DNA of 64,000 bases from JAVBJV01 sp031555315 (GCA_031555315.1 JAVBUO010000022.1:1-64000), one strand, 5' to 3'. Positions 25,395 to 34,919 are shown, numbered from the stretch's first letter. Notes: generated from the sequence alone by a model not told the origin. Numbers and translations are program-made.

Positions 25395-25540
25395 CAGAAG
25401 TGTTTCACAAGCATTTTAAATAAAATTATTCTGAATACAAATTGAAGATTTTATTGCTCAGTGCATCAATTACATTTCAATTGACTGAAATACAATAATA
25501 ATTAAAAATACCTCCCTGTAACTTGATAAAAACTGCGTTA
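25395..25540. other. AT-rich intergenic region before the GlsB-type gene
   Basis: This stretch is strikingly AT-rich compared with the GC-rich surroundings and contains no open frame. An ATTTCA-attgac-TGAAAT hairpin sits at about 25475-25492. It probably holds the promoter of the stress-type membrane protein gene downstream, but no sigma-factor consensus is convincing. Confidence 0.45.
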
Positions 25541-25556
25541 TCTCAAGGAGGTGACC

Positions 25557-25805
25557 ATGGCACTTACAGGGATTATTATCTGGCTCGTCATCGGCGCCGT
25601 TGCCGGCTGGCTGGCTGGCGTCTTGATGAAGGGTTACGGGTTCGGCCTGATCGGCAACATCGTCGTTGGGATCATCGGCGCGTTCATCGGCGGCTGGCTG
25701 GCCAGCGTGCTGAACATTTCGCTCGGTGACGGTCTGATCACCTCGATCATCACGGCGACTGTCGGGGCCTGTATCCTGCTGTTCCTGCTGCGCCTGATAA
25801 AATAG
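25557..25805 (+). CDS. GlsB/YeaQ/YmgE-family small membrane protein
   Basis: The protein has 82 residues with three glycine-rich membrane helices (IIIWLVIGAVAGWLAG, GLIGNIVVGIIGAFIGGWLA and a last helix ending in LLFLLRLIK). This is the transglycosylase-associated (GlsB) family linked to stress responses. AAGGAGG lies just before the ATG, giving a strong ribosome-binding site. It stands alone behind an AT-rich leader. Confidence 0.93.
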   Translation: MALTGIIIWLVIGAVAGWLAGVLMKGYGFGLIGNIVVGIIGAFIGGWLASVLNISLGDGLITSIITATVGACILLFLLRLIK

Positions 25806-25814
25806 ACACACGCT

Positions 25815-25844
25815 GGAAGGCTTCCACGGCTCTGGGAGCCTTCC
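25815..25844 (+). terminator. Hairpin after the GlsB-type gene
   Basis: GGAAGGCT (25815-25822) pairs with AGCCTTCC (25837-25844), ten bases after the stop. No T-run follows, so it may be a weak terminator. Confidence 0.5.
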
Positions 25845-25909
25845 GCATACGGACGAGCATTGGCGCCGCACACCAATCCCCTGGCCCAACAAAGCTGAAG
25901 ATCGCCCCG

Positions 25910-26407
25910 ATGGGACATTGCATCAATGCACTAATCGGCACGCAGCCCGCACTGGCCGGAATTATTGAAGCGCTTGGCACCCCTCCCCCCACACGCTTGC
26001 CGTTTGATCTTTTGATCGTACCGCTGGATCACAACCGGCTCGATCTGCTCGCCGGGCGCTACACGTTGCCGTGCTATGACGGCTTCATCTATTTCGGCCC
26101 GAATCTTGCCGAAGGGATCTGTCGCATGGGGAAAGCTGGGCAGTTACTCTATGTCGAAACGGCATACTTTGGCGGCCAAGGCGGTCAGGGAGCCGCAGTC
26201 CTCGATGCCGGAAGGTTAATCTGGAAAGACGCGGTGTCCAGCGCAAGAAAAGACACCGCAAAACGTCCGCAGTCGCCGATCAACTATGGGCTTGCCATGC
26301 TCGGCGTGAAACGGGCCGGAAAGATCGACGAATTCGACGCCATCGGCCTTAATCGCTTTAGGTCACTGGAGGCTTTGGAGCTGGAAGAGAACGACGACGC
26401 GGACTGA
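25910..26407 (+). CDS. Hypothetical protein, 165 residues
   Basis: I do not recognise a family. The protein begins MGHCINALIGTQPALAGIIE and contains LPFDLLIVPLDHNRLDLL, an aromatic stretch with YDGFIYFGPNLAEGI and a Gly-rich YFGGQGGQGAAVLD segment. There is no signal peptide or membrane segment. A bidirectional hairpin follows its stop. Confidence 0.6.
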   Translation: MGHCINALIGTQPALAGIIEALGTPPPTRLPFDLLIVPLDHNRLDLLAGRYTLPCYDGFIYFGPNLAEGICRMGKAGQLLYVETAYFGGQGGQGAAVLDAGRLIWKDAVSSARKDTAKRPQSPINYGLAMLGVKRAGKIDEFDAIGLNRFRSLEALELEENDDAD

Positions 26408-26414
26408 CGTGCTT

Positions 26415-26450
26415 CCCTTCCGACCCGGGTTGAACCGGAAGGGTCTCGTT
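26415..26450. terminator. Bidirectional terminator between convergent genes
   Basis: CCCTTCCG (26415-26422) pairs with CGGAAGGG (26436-26443), followed by TCTCGTTTTC. It separates the hypothetical gene and the convergent metallopeptidase gene. Confidence 0.7.
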
Positions 26451-26451
26451 T

Positions 26452-27378
26452 TCAGGGGTTCTGGGTGGCGAAGGTGTCGCACGCCGCCACGTTGCCCTGT
26501 TCCAGCCCCCTGCGGAACCAGCCGACGCGCTGCGCCGAACTGCCGTGCGTGAAGCTCTCGGGCTGCACATAGCCCTGCTGCTGGCGCTGGATATGATCGT
26601 CGCCGACCGCCGACGCGGCTTGCAGCCCTTCCTCGATGTCGCCAGGTTCCAGCACCCGCTGGCGGATACGGTTGGCCCAGATGCCGGCCAGACAGTCGGC
26701 CTGCAATTCCAGCCGCACGCCGACGCGATTGGCCTCGGTCTCGCTCATCCGCGCGCGCATCGCATCGACGCGCGGGATCACCCCCAGCAGGTTCTGCACA
26801 TGGTGCCCGACCTCGTGCGCCAGCACATAGGCGGCGGCGAAATCTCCGCCGGCGCCCAGACGGCGCAGCAACTGGTCCATGAAATTCAGATCGATATAGA
26901 TCCGGTGATCGGCCGGGCAGTAGAATGGCCCGGTCTGCGCCTGCGCATAGCCGCAGCCCGATCGGGTCGACCCCGAAAACAGCACCAGCACCGGTTTTTC
27001 ATAGGTGCGACCCGAACGCTGGAATTCCGCCGTCCACACGCGTTCGGTCTCGCCCAGCACCTGCGCGATGAAACGCCGTGCCGCGTCGGACTGGCCGCTG
27101 GGCTGGCCGCCCTGGCGCTGAGCCGGTTCCTGGAACTGCTGTTGTGGCACATAGGCCTGTTGCTGCGACCCGCCGCCCAGGAACATCGACGGATCGATCC
27201 CCAGAAACAGCGCGATCAGAATGATGGCGATCGTGCCGAGACCGCCACCGACCACGAAACGCGGCCGGCCGCCCCCGCCGCCCATGGGCGGAAAGCCGCG
27301 TCCGGGGAAGCGGAAACCACCCCCGCCCTCGCGGCGGCGATCCTCGACATTCTCGCTTTCAGGTCCATCCAGGCGCAT
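26452..27378 (-). CDS. Neutral zinc metallopeptidase, YpfJ/KPN_02809 family
   Basis: The protein has 308 residues. A Gly-rich cytoplasmic head and one membrane helix (GLGTIAIILIALFLGI, about residues 46-62) precede the peptidase domain. The zinc motif is HEVGHHVQNLLG; the ELQADCLAGIWA segment supplies the third ligand region and is typical of the family, as is the start of the domain ERVWTAEF. Its physiological substrate is not known. The start at 27378 is an ATG; a TTG nine bases earlier is less likely. Confidence 0.9.
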   Translation of the reverse strand: MRLDGPESENVEDRRREGGGGFRFPGRGFPPMGGGGGRPRFVVGGGLGTIAIILIALFLGIDPSMFLGGGSQQQAYVPQQQFQEPAQRQGGQPSGQSDAARRFIAQVLGETERVWTAEFQRSGRTYEKPVLVLFSGSTRSGCGYAQAQTGPFYCPADHRIYIDLNFMDQLLRRLGAGGDFAAAYVLAHEVGHHVQNLLGVIPRVDAMRARMSETEANRVGVRLELQADCLAGIWANRIRQRVLEPGDIEEGLQAASAVGDDHIQRQQQGYVQPESFTHGSSAQRVGWFRRGLEQGNVAACDTFATQNP

Positions 27379-27461
27379 CGACGTCAATCCTCGGTTACGA
27401 AGACGAATCGCGTCTTCCTCGACCGATTGGTATCACAGATCGCCGTCCCGGATGTGATTTT

Positions 27462-28424
27462 TCAGCTCTGCAGGATCGCCTCGACGATCATCTGCACGTC
27501 CAGCGCCTCCTGCAGCGTTGCCAGGTGGTGCAGATCGCCATCGGTCATGCGCTGCACGCCCAGCAACTGGCGCTTCAGGGTCAGCGGGCGCAGACGTTCG
27601 TTGGGGATGGCCTGCGGATCGCGCCGCCAACTGCCGTCGGGCAGAAGATATTCCGCGTTCGACCAGTCGACCAGCCGCACCGCCCCGTTCATGCCGTGCA
27701 GCTGCCACACACTGCTGTCGTCCTGTTCCGTGGTGCCGACCGAACCGGTCAGCGTGACGGTGACGTTCCCGGCGGTCAGCGTTGCCTGGATGGCGCGCTC
27801 GCTGCCGCCGCCCTCGGGCCAGGTAACGCTGGCCGACTGCAGCACCAGCCGGCCCAGCATGCGCCGCGCCAGAAACAGGAAGTGCGAGACCACCTCGCGC
27901 GTGAAGCCGCCCTCGGCACGCCCGTCCAGCCAACCGGCCGCGTCGTGCTGCCAGCCGCGCGGCCAGCGCGCGAATGCCACATCGATGGTCAGCGCGCGCG
28001 GCGTGCCGATCACCCCCTCGGCGATCCAGCGGCGCATGCGCTCCACGGCGAACGACGATGCGAACGGAAAATTCACCGCCGCCAGCGCCGTGCGATGCCG
28101 GGTCACGAACTCCCGCGCCGCAGCCACATCGGTCGCCAGCGGTTTTTCGCACAGCACGGACTTGCCTGCCGCCAGGGCGGCTTCGGCATGTTGCAGATGT
28201 GCAGCGGGAGGTGAAGCGATATAGACACAGTCGGCGCCGGCAATCAGCGTCTCGACCTCGGGACTGTGGGGAATATTCGGAAACGTCGCGCTCAGACGCT
28301 GCATGGCGGCAACGGAGGGATCCCAGACACCAGAGACAGCAACCGTATCGGCCGCCTGCTCAAGAGCGCTGCGCAGCATGCGCTCGCCCATAATGCCGTA
28401 ACCGACGATCCCCAGCTTCAGCAT
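27462..28424 (-). CDS. Gfo/Idh/MocA family oxidoreductase
   Basis: The protein has 320 residues. The N-terminal Rossmann fold starts LGIVGYGIMGERMLR; the family motif CEKPLATDVAAA lies near residues 90-100, with CEKP being the diagnostic element. The C-terminal domain contains the usual alpha/beta dimer fold with HFLFLARRMLG. It probably oxidises a sugar- or inositol-like substrate with NAD(P), but the substrate cannot be told. No partner genes are adjacent. Confidence 0.9.
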   Translation of the reverse strand: MLKLGIVGYGIMGERMLRSALEQAADTVAVSGVWDPSVAAMQRLSATFPNIPHSPEVETLIAGADCVYIASPPAAHLQHAEAALAAGKSVLCEKPLATDVAAAREFVTRHRTALAAVNFPFASSFAVERMRRWIAEGVIGTPRALTIDVAFARWPRGWQHDAAGWLDGRAEGGFTREVVSHFLFLARRMLGRLVLQSASVTWPEGGGSERAIQATLTAGNVTVTLTGSVGTTEQDDSSVWQLHGMNGAVRLVDWSNAEYLLPDGSWRRDPQAIPNERLRPLTLKRQLLGVQRMTDGDLHHLATLQEALDVQMIVEAILQS

Positions 28425-28490
28425 GCTCTTCCCCCTCGCGATCCCATGCGCTCAGAAAGCATGGGAAGCGAAAGCAGGGAAGGATTCTTT

Positions 28491-28673
28491 TCAGACCGTT
28501 TTGTCCACGCCGTTTCCGAACAGGACCTCGTCCAGAAACACGGCACGCCGCTTCATAATAACACTGCGGCTGATGCGTGCACGCCGCGTCTTGTTGCGCG
28601 ATACACGGACGCCCTTTGCTGAAGTTGCCCCCCGCGCTTTGCGATACTGGTCGAGAGAGACGATGTCAGCCAT
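28491..28673 (-). CDS. Small basic protein, 60 residues
   Basis: The protein begins MADIVSLDQYRKARGATSAK and is rich in Lys and Arg. The MADIV-x-L-x-x-x-RKAR start recalls small DUF4169-like alphaproteobacterial proteins, but the rest differs. GGAGGG precedes the ATG at 28673. No function can be assigned. The 258 bases from here to mtnP show no other gene. Confidence 0.55.
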   Translation of the reverse strand: MADIVSLDQYRKARGATSAKGVRVSRNKTRRARISRSVIMKRRAVFLDEVLFGNGVDKTV

Positions 28674-28931
28674 TCCTGATCCCTCCATTCTGCGGACCAA
28701 GCAATCCAGATTTTTCCAAAACGGACAAGAAATATATCTTTTCATCGGCATGGAACCGTTTCGAATATGTGTCTGCTTGCTTTATTGTCAGAAAGCAATC
28801 ATCAACCATTTAGATAAATAAAATCTTAAAACTCGCGTCACACGAAATTCGCCAAGCCCCGCTTCGCATATGAGCATGGCCGAAGGCAGTTTCAAGAGAA
28901 TTCTATATACGTTTCTGCCGCTGTGTTTTTA

Positions 28932-29807
28932 TCAACGATTGAGCACGCGACCCGCCACAACATCAAGTTTGGCTAACAGCTCCGGAGCGCGTTTTTCAGG
29001 CGCGGTGATGATCGCGTGTTCCAGCGCACGATCGCAGCCCACCGGACACACACCGCGTTTCCGCCCGATGCGCGGCACGACGTTCTTCACCAGCGCGCGC
29101 GCCTTGTCGGCATTGCCCAGCAGCACTTTCACCACTGCATCCACCGTCACGTGATCATGTTCCGGATGCCAGCAGTCGAAATCGGTGACCATGGCGACGG
29201 TCGCATAACAAAGCTCGGCCTCGCGGGCGAGTTTCGCTTCCGGCATGTTGGTCATGCCGATCACACTGGCGCCCCAGCTGCGATACAGCATGCTTTCCGC
29301 TTTGGTGGAAAATTGCGGACCTTCCATCACCAGATACGTGCCGCCACGCGTCACGTCGATGCCGATCTCGCGCGACGCTTCCTCGAGCGCATCGCCCAAT
29401 CGCGCGCACACCGGATACGCGACCGACACATGCGCGACACAACCGGATGTGAAAAATGTCTTGGCGCGCGCGAACGAACGGTCGATGAACTGATCGACGA
29501 TCACGAAATGCCCGGGCGGCAGATCCTCGCGCAACGAGCCCACGGCCGATAGCGATAGAACATCCGTCACCCCCATGCGCTTGAGCGCATCGATGTTGGC
29601 CCGGTAATTCAGTTCGGACGGCGATATGCGATGCCCGCGCCCATGGCGTGGCAGGAACACACAGCGCACGCCATGCAGGCGCCCGCACAACAGTTCGTCG
29701 GACGGATCGCCCCACGGGGTCTGCACGCGCCGCCACTGCTTGTCTTCCAGGCCGTCGATGTCATACAGGCCCGATCCGCCCAGAATGCCGATCACCGGTT
29801 CGTTCAT
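28932..29807 (-). CDS. mtnP: S-methyl-5'-thioadenosine phosphorylase
   Basis: The protein has 291 residues. It cleaves 5'-methylthioadenosine with phosphate in methionine salvage. Marks are ILGGSGLYDIDGLE, the phosphate-site FLPRHGRGHRISPSELNYRA, GGTYLVMEGPQFSTKAES and VIGMTNMPEA, which fits MTA rather than purine phosphorylases. The gene stands alone after the bc1 operon terminator on the same strand. Confidence 0.95.
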   Translation of the reverse strand: MNEPVIGILGGSGLYDIDGLEDKQWRRVQTPWGDPSDELLCGRLHGVRCVFLPRHGRGHRISPSELNYRANIDALKRMGVTDVLSLSAVGSLREDLPPGHFVIVDQFIDRSFARAKTFFTSGCVAHVSVAYPVCARLGDALEEASREIGIDVTRGGTYLVMEGPQFSTKAESMLYRSWGASVIGMTNMPEAKLAREAELCYATVAMVTDFDCWHPEHDHVTVDAVVKVLLGNADKARALVKNVVPRIGRKRGVCPVGCDRALEHAIITAPEKRAPELLAKLDVVAGRVLNR

Positions 29808-29883
29808 CGCGTCACCCTCTCAAAATCACATATGGGCTGGATCTGCCACATACCCGGCGTGCCGGAACAGTCCTGTAGGAAAG

Positions 29884-29923
29884 GCCCAAAACAACGAAGC
29901 ATGCCGTTGCCGGCATGCTTCGT
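29884..29923 (-). terminator. Terminator of the cytochrome bc1 operon
   Basis: ACGAAGCATGCCG (29894-29906) pairs perfectly with CGGCATGCTTCGT (29911-29923). Read on the minus strand it is followed by TGTTTTGGG, so it terminates petA-petB-petC. Confidence 0.85.
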
Positions 29924-29956
29924 CGTCATCGTTTTCTAACGCCGATCCGGATCGGA

Positions 29957-30715
29957 TCAGTGCACGTTCGCCCACAGGCGGCGCTTGCCGGCATACAGCA
30001 CGCAGGACAGGACCAGCAGGAACAGAATGATCTTCCAGCCCATCGCCTTGCGGACTTCCAGTTCCGGCTCTGCCGCCCAGGTCAGAAAGGCCGAAACGTC
30101 GCGCGCCATCTGCCGGGCCGTTGCCGGGGTACCGTCGGCATAGACGATCTGATCGTCCATCAGCGGGTTCGCCATGGCGATCTGGTTGCCCGCAAACGTC
30201 GCATTGTAATGCATGCCGTCGCCCACCGTCACGCCGGGCGGTGCTTCATGATAGCCCGTCAGCAACGAATAGATGTAATCAGCCCCGCCGTGACGCGCCT
30301 TGGTGATCAGCGACAGATCCGGCGGCAACGCACCGTTGTTCGCGGCACGCGCAGCCTGGTCGTTCGGGAAGCGGCGCGGAAACCGGTCCGACGGGCGGCC
30401 CGGGCGCATGAACATTTCCCCGTCGTCGTTCGGGCCGTCCTGCACCTCGACGGACGCCGCGACCATCTTTACCTGTTCTTCCGTCAGCCCGATCTCCGTC
30501 AGGTTGCGGAACGACAGCAGATGGGCCGAATGACAGGCCGAACATACCTCGTGATACACTTGGAATCCACGCTGCAGCTGGGCGCGGTCATACGTGCCGA
30601 ACGGGCCGTTGAACGACCAGTTCAGACGTTCCATGTGGGTGCCTTCCGCGGCCTTGGCCGCGAAGGGGGAGATCGCCATGACGGCCATCAGGACATAAGC
30701 AGCAATGCGCATCAT
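29957..30715 (-). CDS. petC: Cytochrome c1 of the bc1 complex
   Basis: The protein has 252 residues. A signal peptide (MMRIAAYVLMAVMAISPFAAKA) is followed by the heme c motif CSACH. The family motif RPSDRFPRRFPNDQAARAAN and PPDLSLITKARHGGADYIYS is typical of c1. A C-terminal helix (WKIILFLLVLSCVLYAGKR) anchors it to the membrane. The ATG overlaps the cytochrome b stop by four bases. It passes electrons from the Rieske centre to cytochrome c. Confidence 0.95.
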   Translation of the reverse strand: MMRIAAYVLMAVMAISPFAAKAAEGTHMERLNWSFNGPFGTYDRAQLQRGFQVYHEVCSACHSAHLLSFRNLTEIGLTEEQVKMVAASVEVQDGPNDDGEMFMRPGRPSDRFPRRFPNDQAARAANNGALPPDLSLITKARHGGADYIYSLLTGYHEAPPGVTVGDGMHYNATFAGNQIAMANPLMDDQIVYADGTPATARQMARDVSAFLTWAAEPELEVRKAMGWKIILFLLVLSCVLYAGKRRLWANVH

Positions 30716-32016
30716 GCACGCTCCATCGGCTTGGCGACCGCACCGGCAGGCAGCGGTCCGCCCCCGCGTGTCACGGCCTGACTGATGCTTTCCGGCAACG
30801 GCCGTGTCGGTTCGAACTTGCTGCACAGCGGCAGGATCACCAGGAAATAGGCAAAGTAATAGGCTGTCGCGATACGCCCGGTGGTCACCCAAGGTTCTTC
30901 GGGCATCTGCGAGCCGACATAGCCCAGCACGAAGCAGGTGACGACGAACAGCCAGAAGAAAATGCGGGTCACCGGGCGGAACCGCAGCGAACGCACCTTG
31001 CTGCGGTCGAGCCACGGCAGCACGAACAGCACCGCGATCGCGCCGAACATCAGCAGCACGCCGGCCAGCTTGCCCGACATGATGTAATGCAGCCCCCAGG
31101 GCAGTTCACCGGGAACCGCGCGCAGAATGGCATAGAACGGCAGGAAGTACCATTCCGGCACGATATGCGCGGGCGTCGACAGCGGGTTGGCCGGAATGTA
31201 GTTGTCCGGATGGCCCAGGAAGTTCGGCGCAAAGAACACCAGAATCGCAAACAGGATCAGGTAGAAGCAGATCCCCAGGCTGTCCTTCACCACATAATAG
31301 GGGTGGAACGGAATGGTATCGGCCGGGCTTTTCGGTTCGATCCCCAGCGGGTTGTTCGACCCGGTGATATGCAGCGCCACCACATGCAGGAACACCACGC
31401 CGACGATCAGGAACGGCAGCAGGTAATGCAGGCTGAAGAAGCGGTTTAACGTCGGGTTGTCGACACTGAAACCGCCCCACAGCCAGATGGCGATGTCCTC
31501 GCCTACCCAGGGGATGGCGCTGAACAGGTTGGTGATCACGGTCGCGCCCCAGAAGGACATCTGTCCCCACGGCAGCACATACCCCATGAAGCCGGTGGCC
31601 ATCATCAGCAGGAAGATCACCACGCCCAGCATCCACAGCAGTTCGCGCGGCCCTTTGAAGGACCCGTAGTACAGGCCGCGGAACATGTGCACGATCACGA
31701 CGATGAAGAACATCGACGCGCCGTTCATGTGGATATAGCGGATCAGCCAGCCGTAGTTCACGTCGCGCATGATGCGCTCGACGCTGTCGAACGCCATCGT
31801 GGCGTGCGGCGTATAGTTCATCACCAGAAAGATTCCGGTAAGGATCATGACGACGAGGTTAACCATCGCCATCCCGCCGAAACTCCAGAAATAGTTGAAG
31901 TTTTTCGGCGTCGGGAAAGCCCCGTATTCCTTGTCGATCATCGTGAAGATCGGCAGACGCATGTCGATCCAGCGGATGATCGGGTTCTTGTATTCGCTTT
32001 TATGCAGACCGACCAT
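30712..32016 (-). CDS. petB: Cytochrome b of the bc1 complex
   Basis: The protein has 434 residues and about eight membrane helices. Heme-ligand His residues lie in RYIHMNGASMFF and VIVHMFRGLYYG (helix B) and in SLHYLLPFLIVG and FLHVVALHITG (helix D). The quinol-oxidation motif PEWY is in VPEWYFLPFYAILR. It forms the quinone-binding core of complex III. It lies between the Rieske and c1 genes in the order typical of alphaproteobacteria. Confidence 0.97.
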   Translation of the reverse strand: MVGLHKSEYKNPIIRWIDMRLPIFTMIDKEYGAFPTPKNFNYFWSFGGMAMVNLVVMILTGIFLVMNYTPHATMAFDSVERIMRDVNYGWLIRYIHMNGASMFFIVVIVHMFRGLYYGSFKGPRELLWMLGVVIFLLMMATGFMGYVLPWGQMSFWGATVITNLFSAIPWVGEDIAIWLWGGFSVDNPTLNRFFSLHYLLPFLIVGVVFLHVVALHITGSNNPLGIEPKSPADTIPFHPYYVVKDSLGICFYLILFAILVFFAPNFLGHPDNYIPANPLSTPAHIVPEWYFLPFYAILRAVPGELPWGLHYIMSGKLAGVLLMFGAIAVLFVLPWLDRSKVRSLRFRPVTRIFFWLFVVTCFVLGYVGSQMPEEPWVTTGRIATAYYFAYFLVILPLCSKFEPTRPLPESISQAVTRGGGPLPAGAVAKPMERA

Positions 32017-32042
32017 GGATATATGTCCCGGGAGTTTCTCGA

Positions 32043-32633
32043 TCAGCCGATACGGATCTTGGTATCGGTCAGGAATGCGTAGGGCGGCACCGGCAGGTTG
32101 TACGGCGCCGGGCCTTTCCGGATGCGGCCGGACGTATCGTAATGGCTACCGTGGCACGGGCAGAACCAGCCGCCGTATTCGCCACGCTGTTCCGTCGGCT
32201 TGTTGCCCAGCGGAATGCAGCCCAGATGCGTGCAGACGCCGATCACCACCAACCACTGGCCATGGCCGGTTTTGACCCGTTCGGTGTCTTCCGGAACGTT
32301 GACCAGACCGCCGGATAGCCCCGTCTGGGGCACATGGTCGGGCAGGGTGGCGATGTTCACGGCGCGCGCCTCCTGAATCTCGGCAGCGGTGCGATGACGC
32401 ACGAATGTCGGCTTGCCGCGATACATCACGGTGATGCCCTGGCCTTCCACAATCGGCCCCAGGTCCACTTCCGTGGACGATACGGCCAGCGTGTCTTTCG
32501 CGGGGTTCATGCTGTCGATGAACGGCCAGATGAAGGCGCCCGTCCCGACTGCGGCCATGGCGCTGCTCAGCAGCAATAAAAAGTCGCGCTTCGTTGTGCC
32601 TTCGGGGGCATGCGCAGATACGGCTTCGGCCAT
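32043..32633 (-). CDS. petA: Rieske iron-sulfur protein of the bc1 complex
   Basis: The protein has 196 residues. An N-terminal membrane helix (DFLLLLSSAMAAVGTGAFIW) follows TKRD, suggesting Tat-type insertion. The [2Fe-2S] motifs are CTHLGCIP and CPCHGSHYD. It is the first gene of the operon. It accepts electrons from ubiquinol bound to cytochrome b. A 26-base gap separates it from petB. Confidence 0.97.
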   Translation of the reverse strand: MAEAVSAHAPEGTTKRDFLLLLSSAMAAVGTGAFIWPFIDSMNPAKDTLAVSSTEVDLGPIVEGQGITVMYRGKPTFVRHRTAAEIQEARAVNIATLPDHVPQTGLSGGLVNVPEDTERVKTGHGQWLVVIGVCTHLGCIPLGNKPTEQRGEYGGWFCPCHGSHYDTSGRIRKGPAPYNLPVPPYAFLTDTKIRIG

Positions 32634-32887
32634 AAGCGTCCTCGATCCTCGGCTTCAGAAACGCCGGCCGCGCTTCCCCACGCTACCGGCACCAAGTCCT
32701 GCGCCAGGCGGAATCCCCCCGGCGCGACGCGCAGATACTAGAGGGGGGGGCCTGCAACCGCAACACCACCAGGCTGTGAAATCCCCGGATAATTCACCTA
32801 TGTTCATTATTGCGGTTGAGTGAGGTCATATCAGACGTTCCACGGCGAGCGGTTGCCTGTATATCGTGTGTATCGCAGAATCCCGCC

Positions 32888-33751
32888 ATGTCAGCCCCCC
32901 CTCTGCCCCCGACCTTGCAGGATCAGGCCCGCGCCTGGTTCGAGGATCTGCGCGACCGGTTGTGTTCCGAATTCGAATCGATCGAGGCCGAAGCACAACA
33001 CCTGCCCGGCCCCGCCGGCCGCTTTGAACGCACCGCGTGGACCCGCCCGGGCGGCGGCGGCGGCGAGATGAGTCTGATGCGCGGACGGGTGTTCGAGAAA
33101 GTCGGCGTCAACGTCTCGACCGTGATGGGCGCCTTCAGCCCCGAATTCCGCCCGCAGATTCCGGGAGCTGCCGAGGATCCGCGCTTCTGGGCCACGGGCA
33201 TCAGTCTGGTCGCACATATGCGCTCGCCGCACGTGCCCGCCGCGCACATGAACACGCGGCTGATCGTCACCACACAGGGCTGGTTCGGCGGCGGCGCCGA
33301 CCTGACGCCGGTCTTCATGGACGCGCCAGAGACCGCCGAGGACGTCGCCGCCTTTCACGCGGCGCTGCGCCGTGCGTGCGATGCGCACGACCCGGCGTAT
33401 TATCCTGCCTACAAGGCCTGGTGCGACCGCTACTTCTTCCTGCCACATCGCAACGAGCCGCGCGGGGCGGGCGGCATTTTCTACGACCAGCTGAACAGCG
33501 GCGACCCGGCCGCCGATTTCGCCTTCACCCGCGATGTCGGACGCGCGTTTCTGGACGTATACCCGTGCATCGTCCGCCGGCGTCTGCACCGGGCCTGGAC
33601 GGCGGCGGAACGCGAGCAACTGTTGATCCGCCGGGGGCGGTATGTGGAGTTCAATCTGCTCTACGACCGCGGCACCACATTCGGCCTGAAGACCGGCGGC
33701 AACCCCGAAGCCATTCTGATGTCGTTGCCACCCGAGGTGCGCTGGCCGTAA
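32888..33751 (+). CDS. hemF: Aerobic coproporphyrinogen III oxidase
   Basis: The protein has 287 residues. It performs the oxygen-dependent decarboxylation of coproporphyrinogen III in heme synthesis. Family marks are HMNTRLIVTTQGWFGGGADL, KAWCDRYFFLPHRNEPRG, GGIFYDQL and VEFNLLYDRGTTFGLKTGG. The ATG at 32888 is chosen because it gives the expected length; the ribosome-binding site is weak and an upstream in-frame ATG exists at 32810. It is divergent from the bc1 operon and shares its intergenic promoter region. Confidence 0.95.
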   Translation: MSAPPLPPTLQDQARAWFEDLRDRLCSEFESIEAEAQHLPGPAGRFERTAWTRPGGGGGEMSLMRGRVFEKVGVNVSTVMGAFSPEFRPQIPGAAEDPRFWATGISLVAHMRSPHVPAAHMNTRLIVTTQGWFGGGADLTPVFMDAPETAEDVAAFHAALRRACDAHDPAYYPAYKAWCDRYFFLPHRNEPRGAGGIFYDQLNSGDPAADFAFTRDVGRAFLDVYPCIVRRRLHRAWTAAEREQLLIRRGRYVEFNLLYDRGTTFGLKTGGNPEAILMSLPPEVRWP

Positions 33752-33831
33752 GCGGATGCCGCTCGGGCTTGTCACACAGCTTGAATCAGGTTAATTACAA
33801 AAAATAAATCTTTCAGTTAGGTTTAAATTTG

Positions 33832-34893
33832 ATGTGCCGGTTTTCTTTTGCATGCGTTCTGATTTCCTTCGCCTGCCTCGCCACCCCCGCGCTGGCGCAG
33901 GTCGCGCCATCGAAGATTCCGCCCGGCTTAGAAGGCGACCCGCTGTGGGCCGATTGCGGGTCGGACAGTTTCAAGCTGATCGTCGCTGCCTGCGGGCAGA
34001 TCATCGAACGCGGCGAGGCCGAACCGCCACAGAACCGCGCACTAGCCCACAGCAACCGCAGTATCGTCTACCTTTCATACGCCGAACTCGACCAGGCGTT
34101 CGAGGACCTGAACACGGCGATCCAATTCGACCCCGCATGCGCGCGCGCCCATGCGCAGCGCGCGAGCGCGCATTCGATGCGCAACGAACACCAGAATACC
34201 CTTGATGACGCCGACCGGGCCATCGATCTGTTCCCGAACTACGCCTATGCCTTCCGGCGTCGCGGTCTCGCCCAGTCCGCACTGAACAACCAGCCGGCGG
34301 CGCTGGCCGATTACGATCGCGCAATCGAGATAGACCCGGAATATGCCGACGCCTATGCGGATCGCGGCTCACATTACGGGTATTATCTGGGCGACTATCG
34401 GCAGGGGCTGGCCGAACTGGACCGCGCCATCCGTCTGGAGCCGGATAACTCAGATCTGTACCGGCTGCGCGGCTGGATGCTCACCAACACGCAAAACTAC
34501 CGCCGCGCGCTGGTCGAACTGGAACGCGCACTCACCCTGAATCCGTACAATGATGCCGCCTACATGCAACGCGGCCGTGCCTATCGCGGTATGGGCAATC
34601 TGGGCGCCGCGATGGCCGATGCCAACAAGGCGATCAGCCTCAATTCGCATAGTACACTTGCTTACGTATTGCGTGCCGATATTCATTTCAGACAACGCAA
34701 TACCCGGCAGGGACTAGCTGATTTCGACCACGCCATCCGCCTCGACCCGCATAGTACGGACATTTATATCGGTCGTGCCCGCGCCTGGCTGCGCGCCGGC
34801 AACCGCCGCGCCGCGCGTGCCGATTACGAAACTGCGGTGCGCATGGACCCCGACAACATCGTCGCCCGGCAAGAACTGCAACGGATGCGCTAG
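33832..34893 (+). CDS. Exported TPR protein 1 of the array, 353 residues
   Basis: A signal peptide (MCRFSFACVLISFACL, cleavage ALA-Q) precedes at least six tetratricopeptide repeats of 34 residues (for example AFRRRGLAQSALNNQPAALA and AYMQRGRAYRGMGNLGAAMA). The mature N-terminus has the array's family module: D-P-L-W-x-x-C, then AACGQII about 14 residues later. ATG at 33832 follows a TTG in frame. It heads a tandem set of six related genes on the same strand. A periplasmic scaffold role is inferred only from the fold. Confidence 0.85.
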   Translation: MCRFSFACVLISFACLATPALAQVAPSKIPPGLEGDPLWADCGSDSFKLIVAACGQIIERGEAEPPQNRALAHSNRSIVYLSYAELDQAFEDLNTAIQFDPACARAHAQRASAHSMRNEHQNTLDDADRAIDLFPNYAYAFRRRGLAQSALNNQPAALADYDRAIEIDPEYADAYADRGSHYGYYLGDYRQGLAELDRAIRLEPDNSDLYRLRGWMLTNTQNYRRALVELERALTLNPYNDAAYMQRGRAYRGMGNLGAAMADANKAISLNSHSTLAYVLRADIHFRQRNTRQGLADFDHAIRLDPHSTDIYIGRARAWLRAGNRRAARADYETAVRMDPDNIVARQELQRMR

Positions 34894-34919
34894 GACAGTC
34901 CATTCCCGGAAATACCAGC

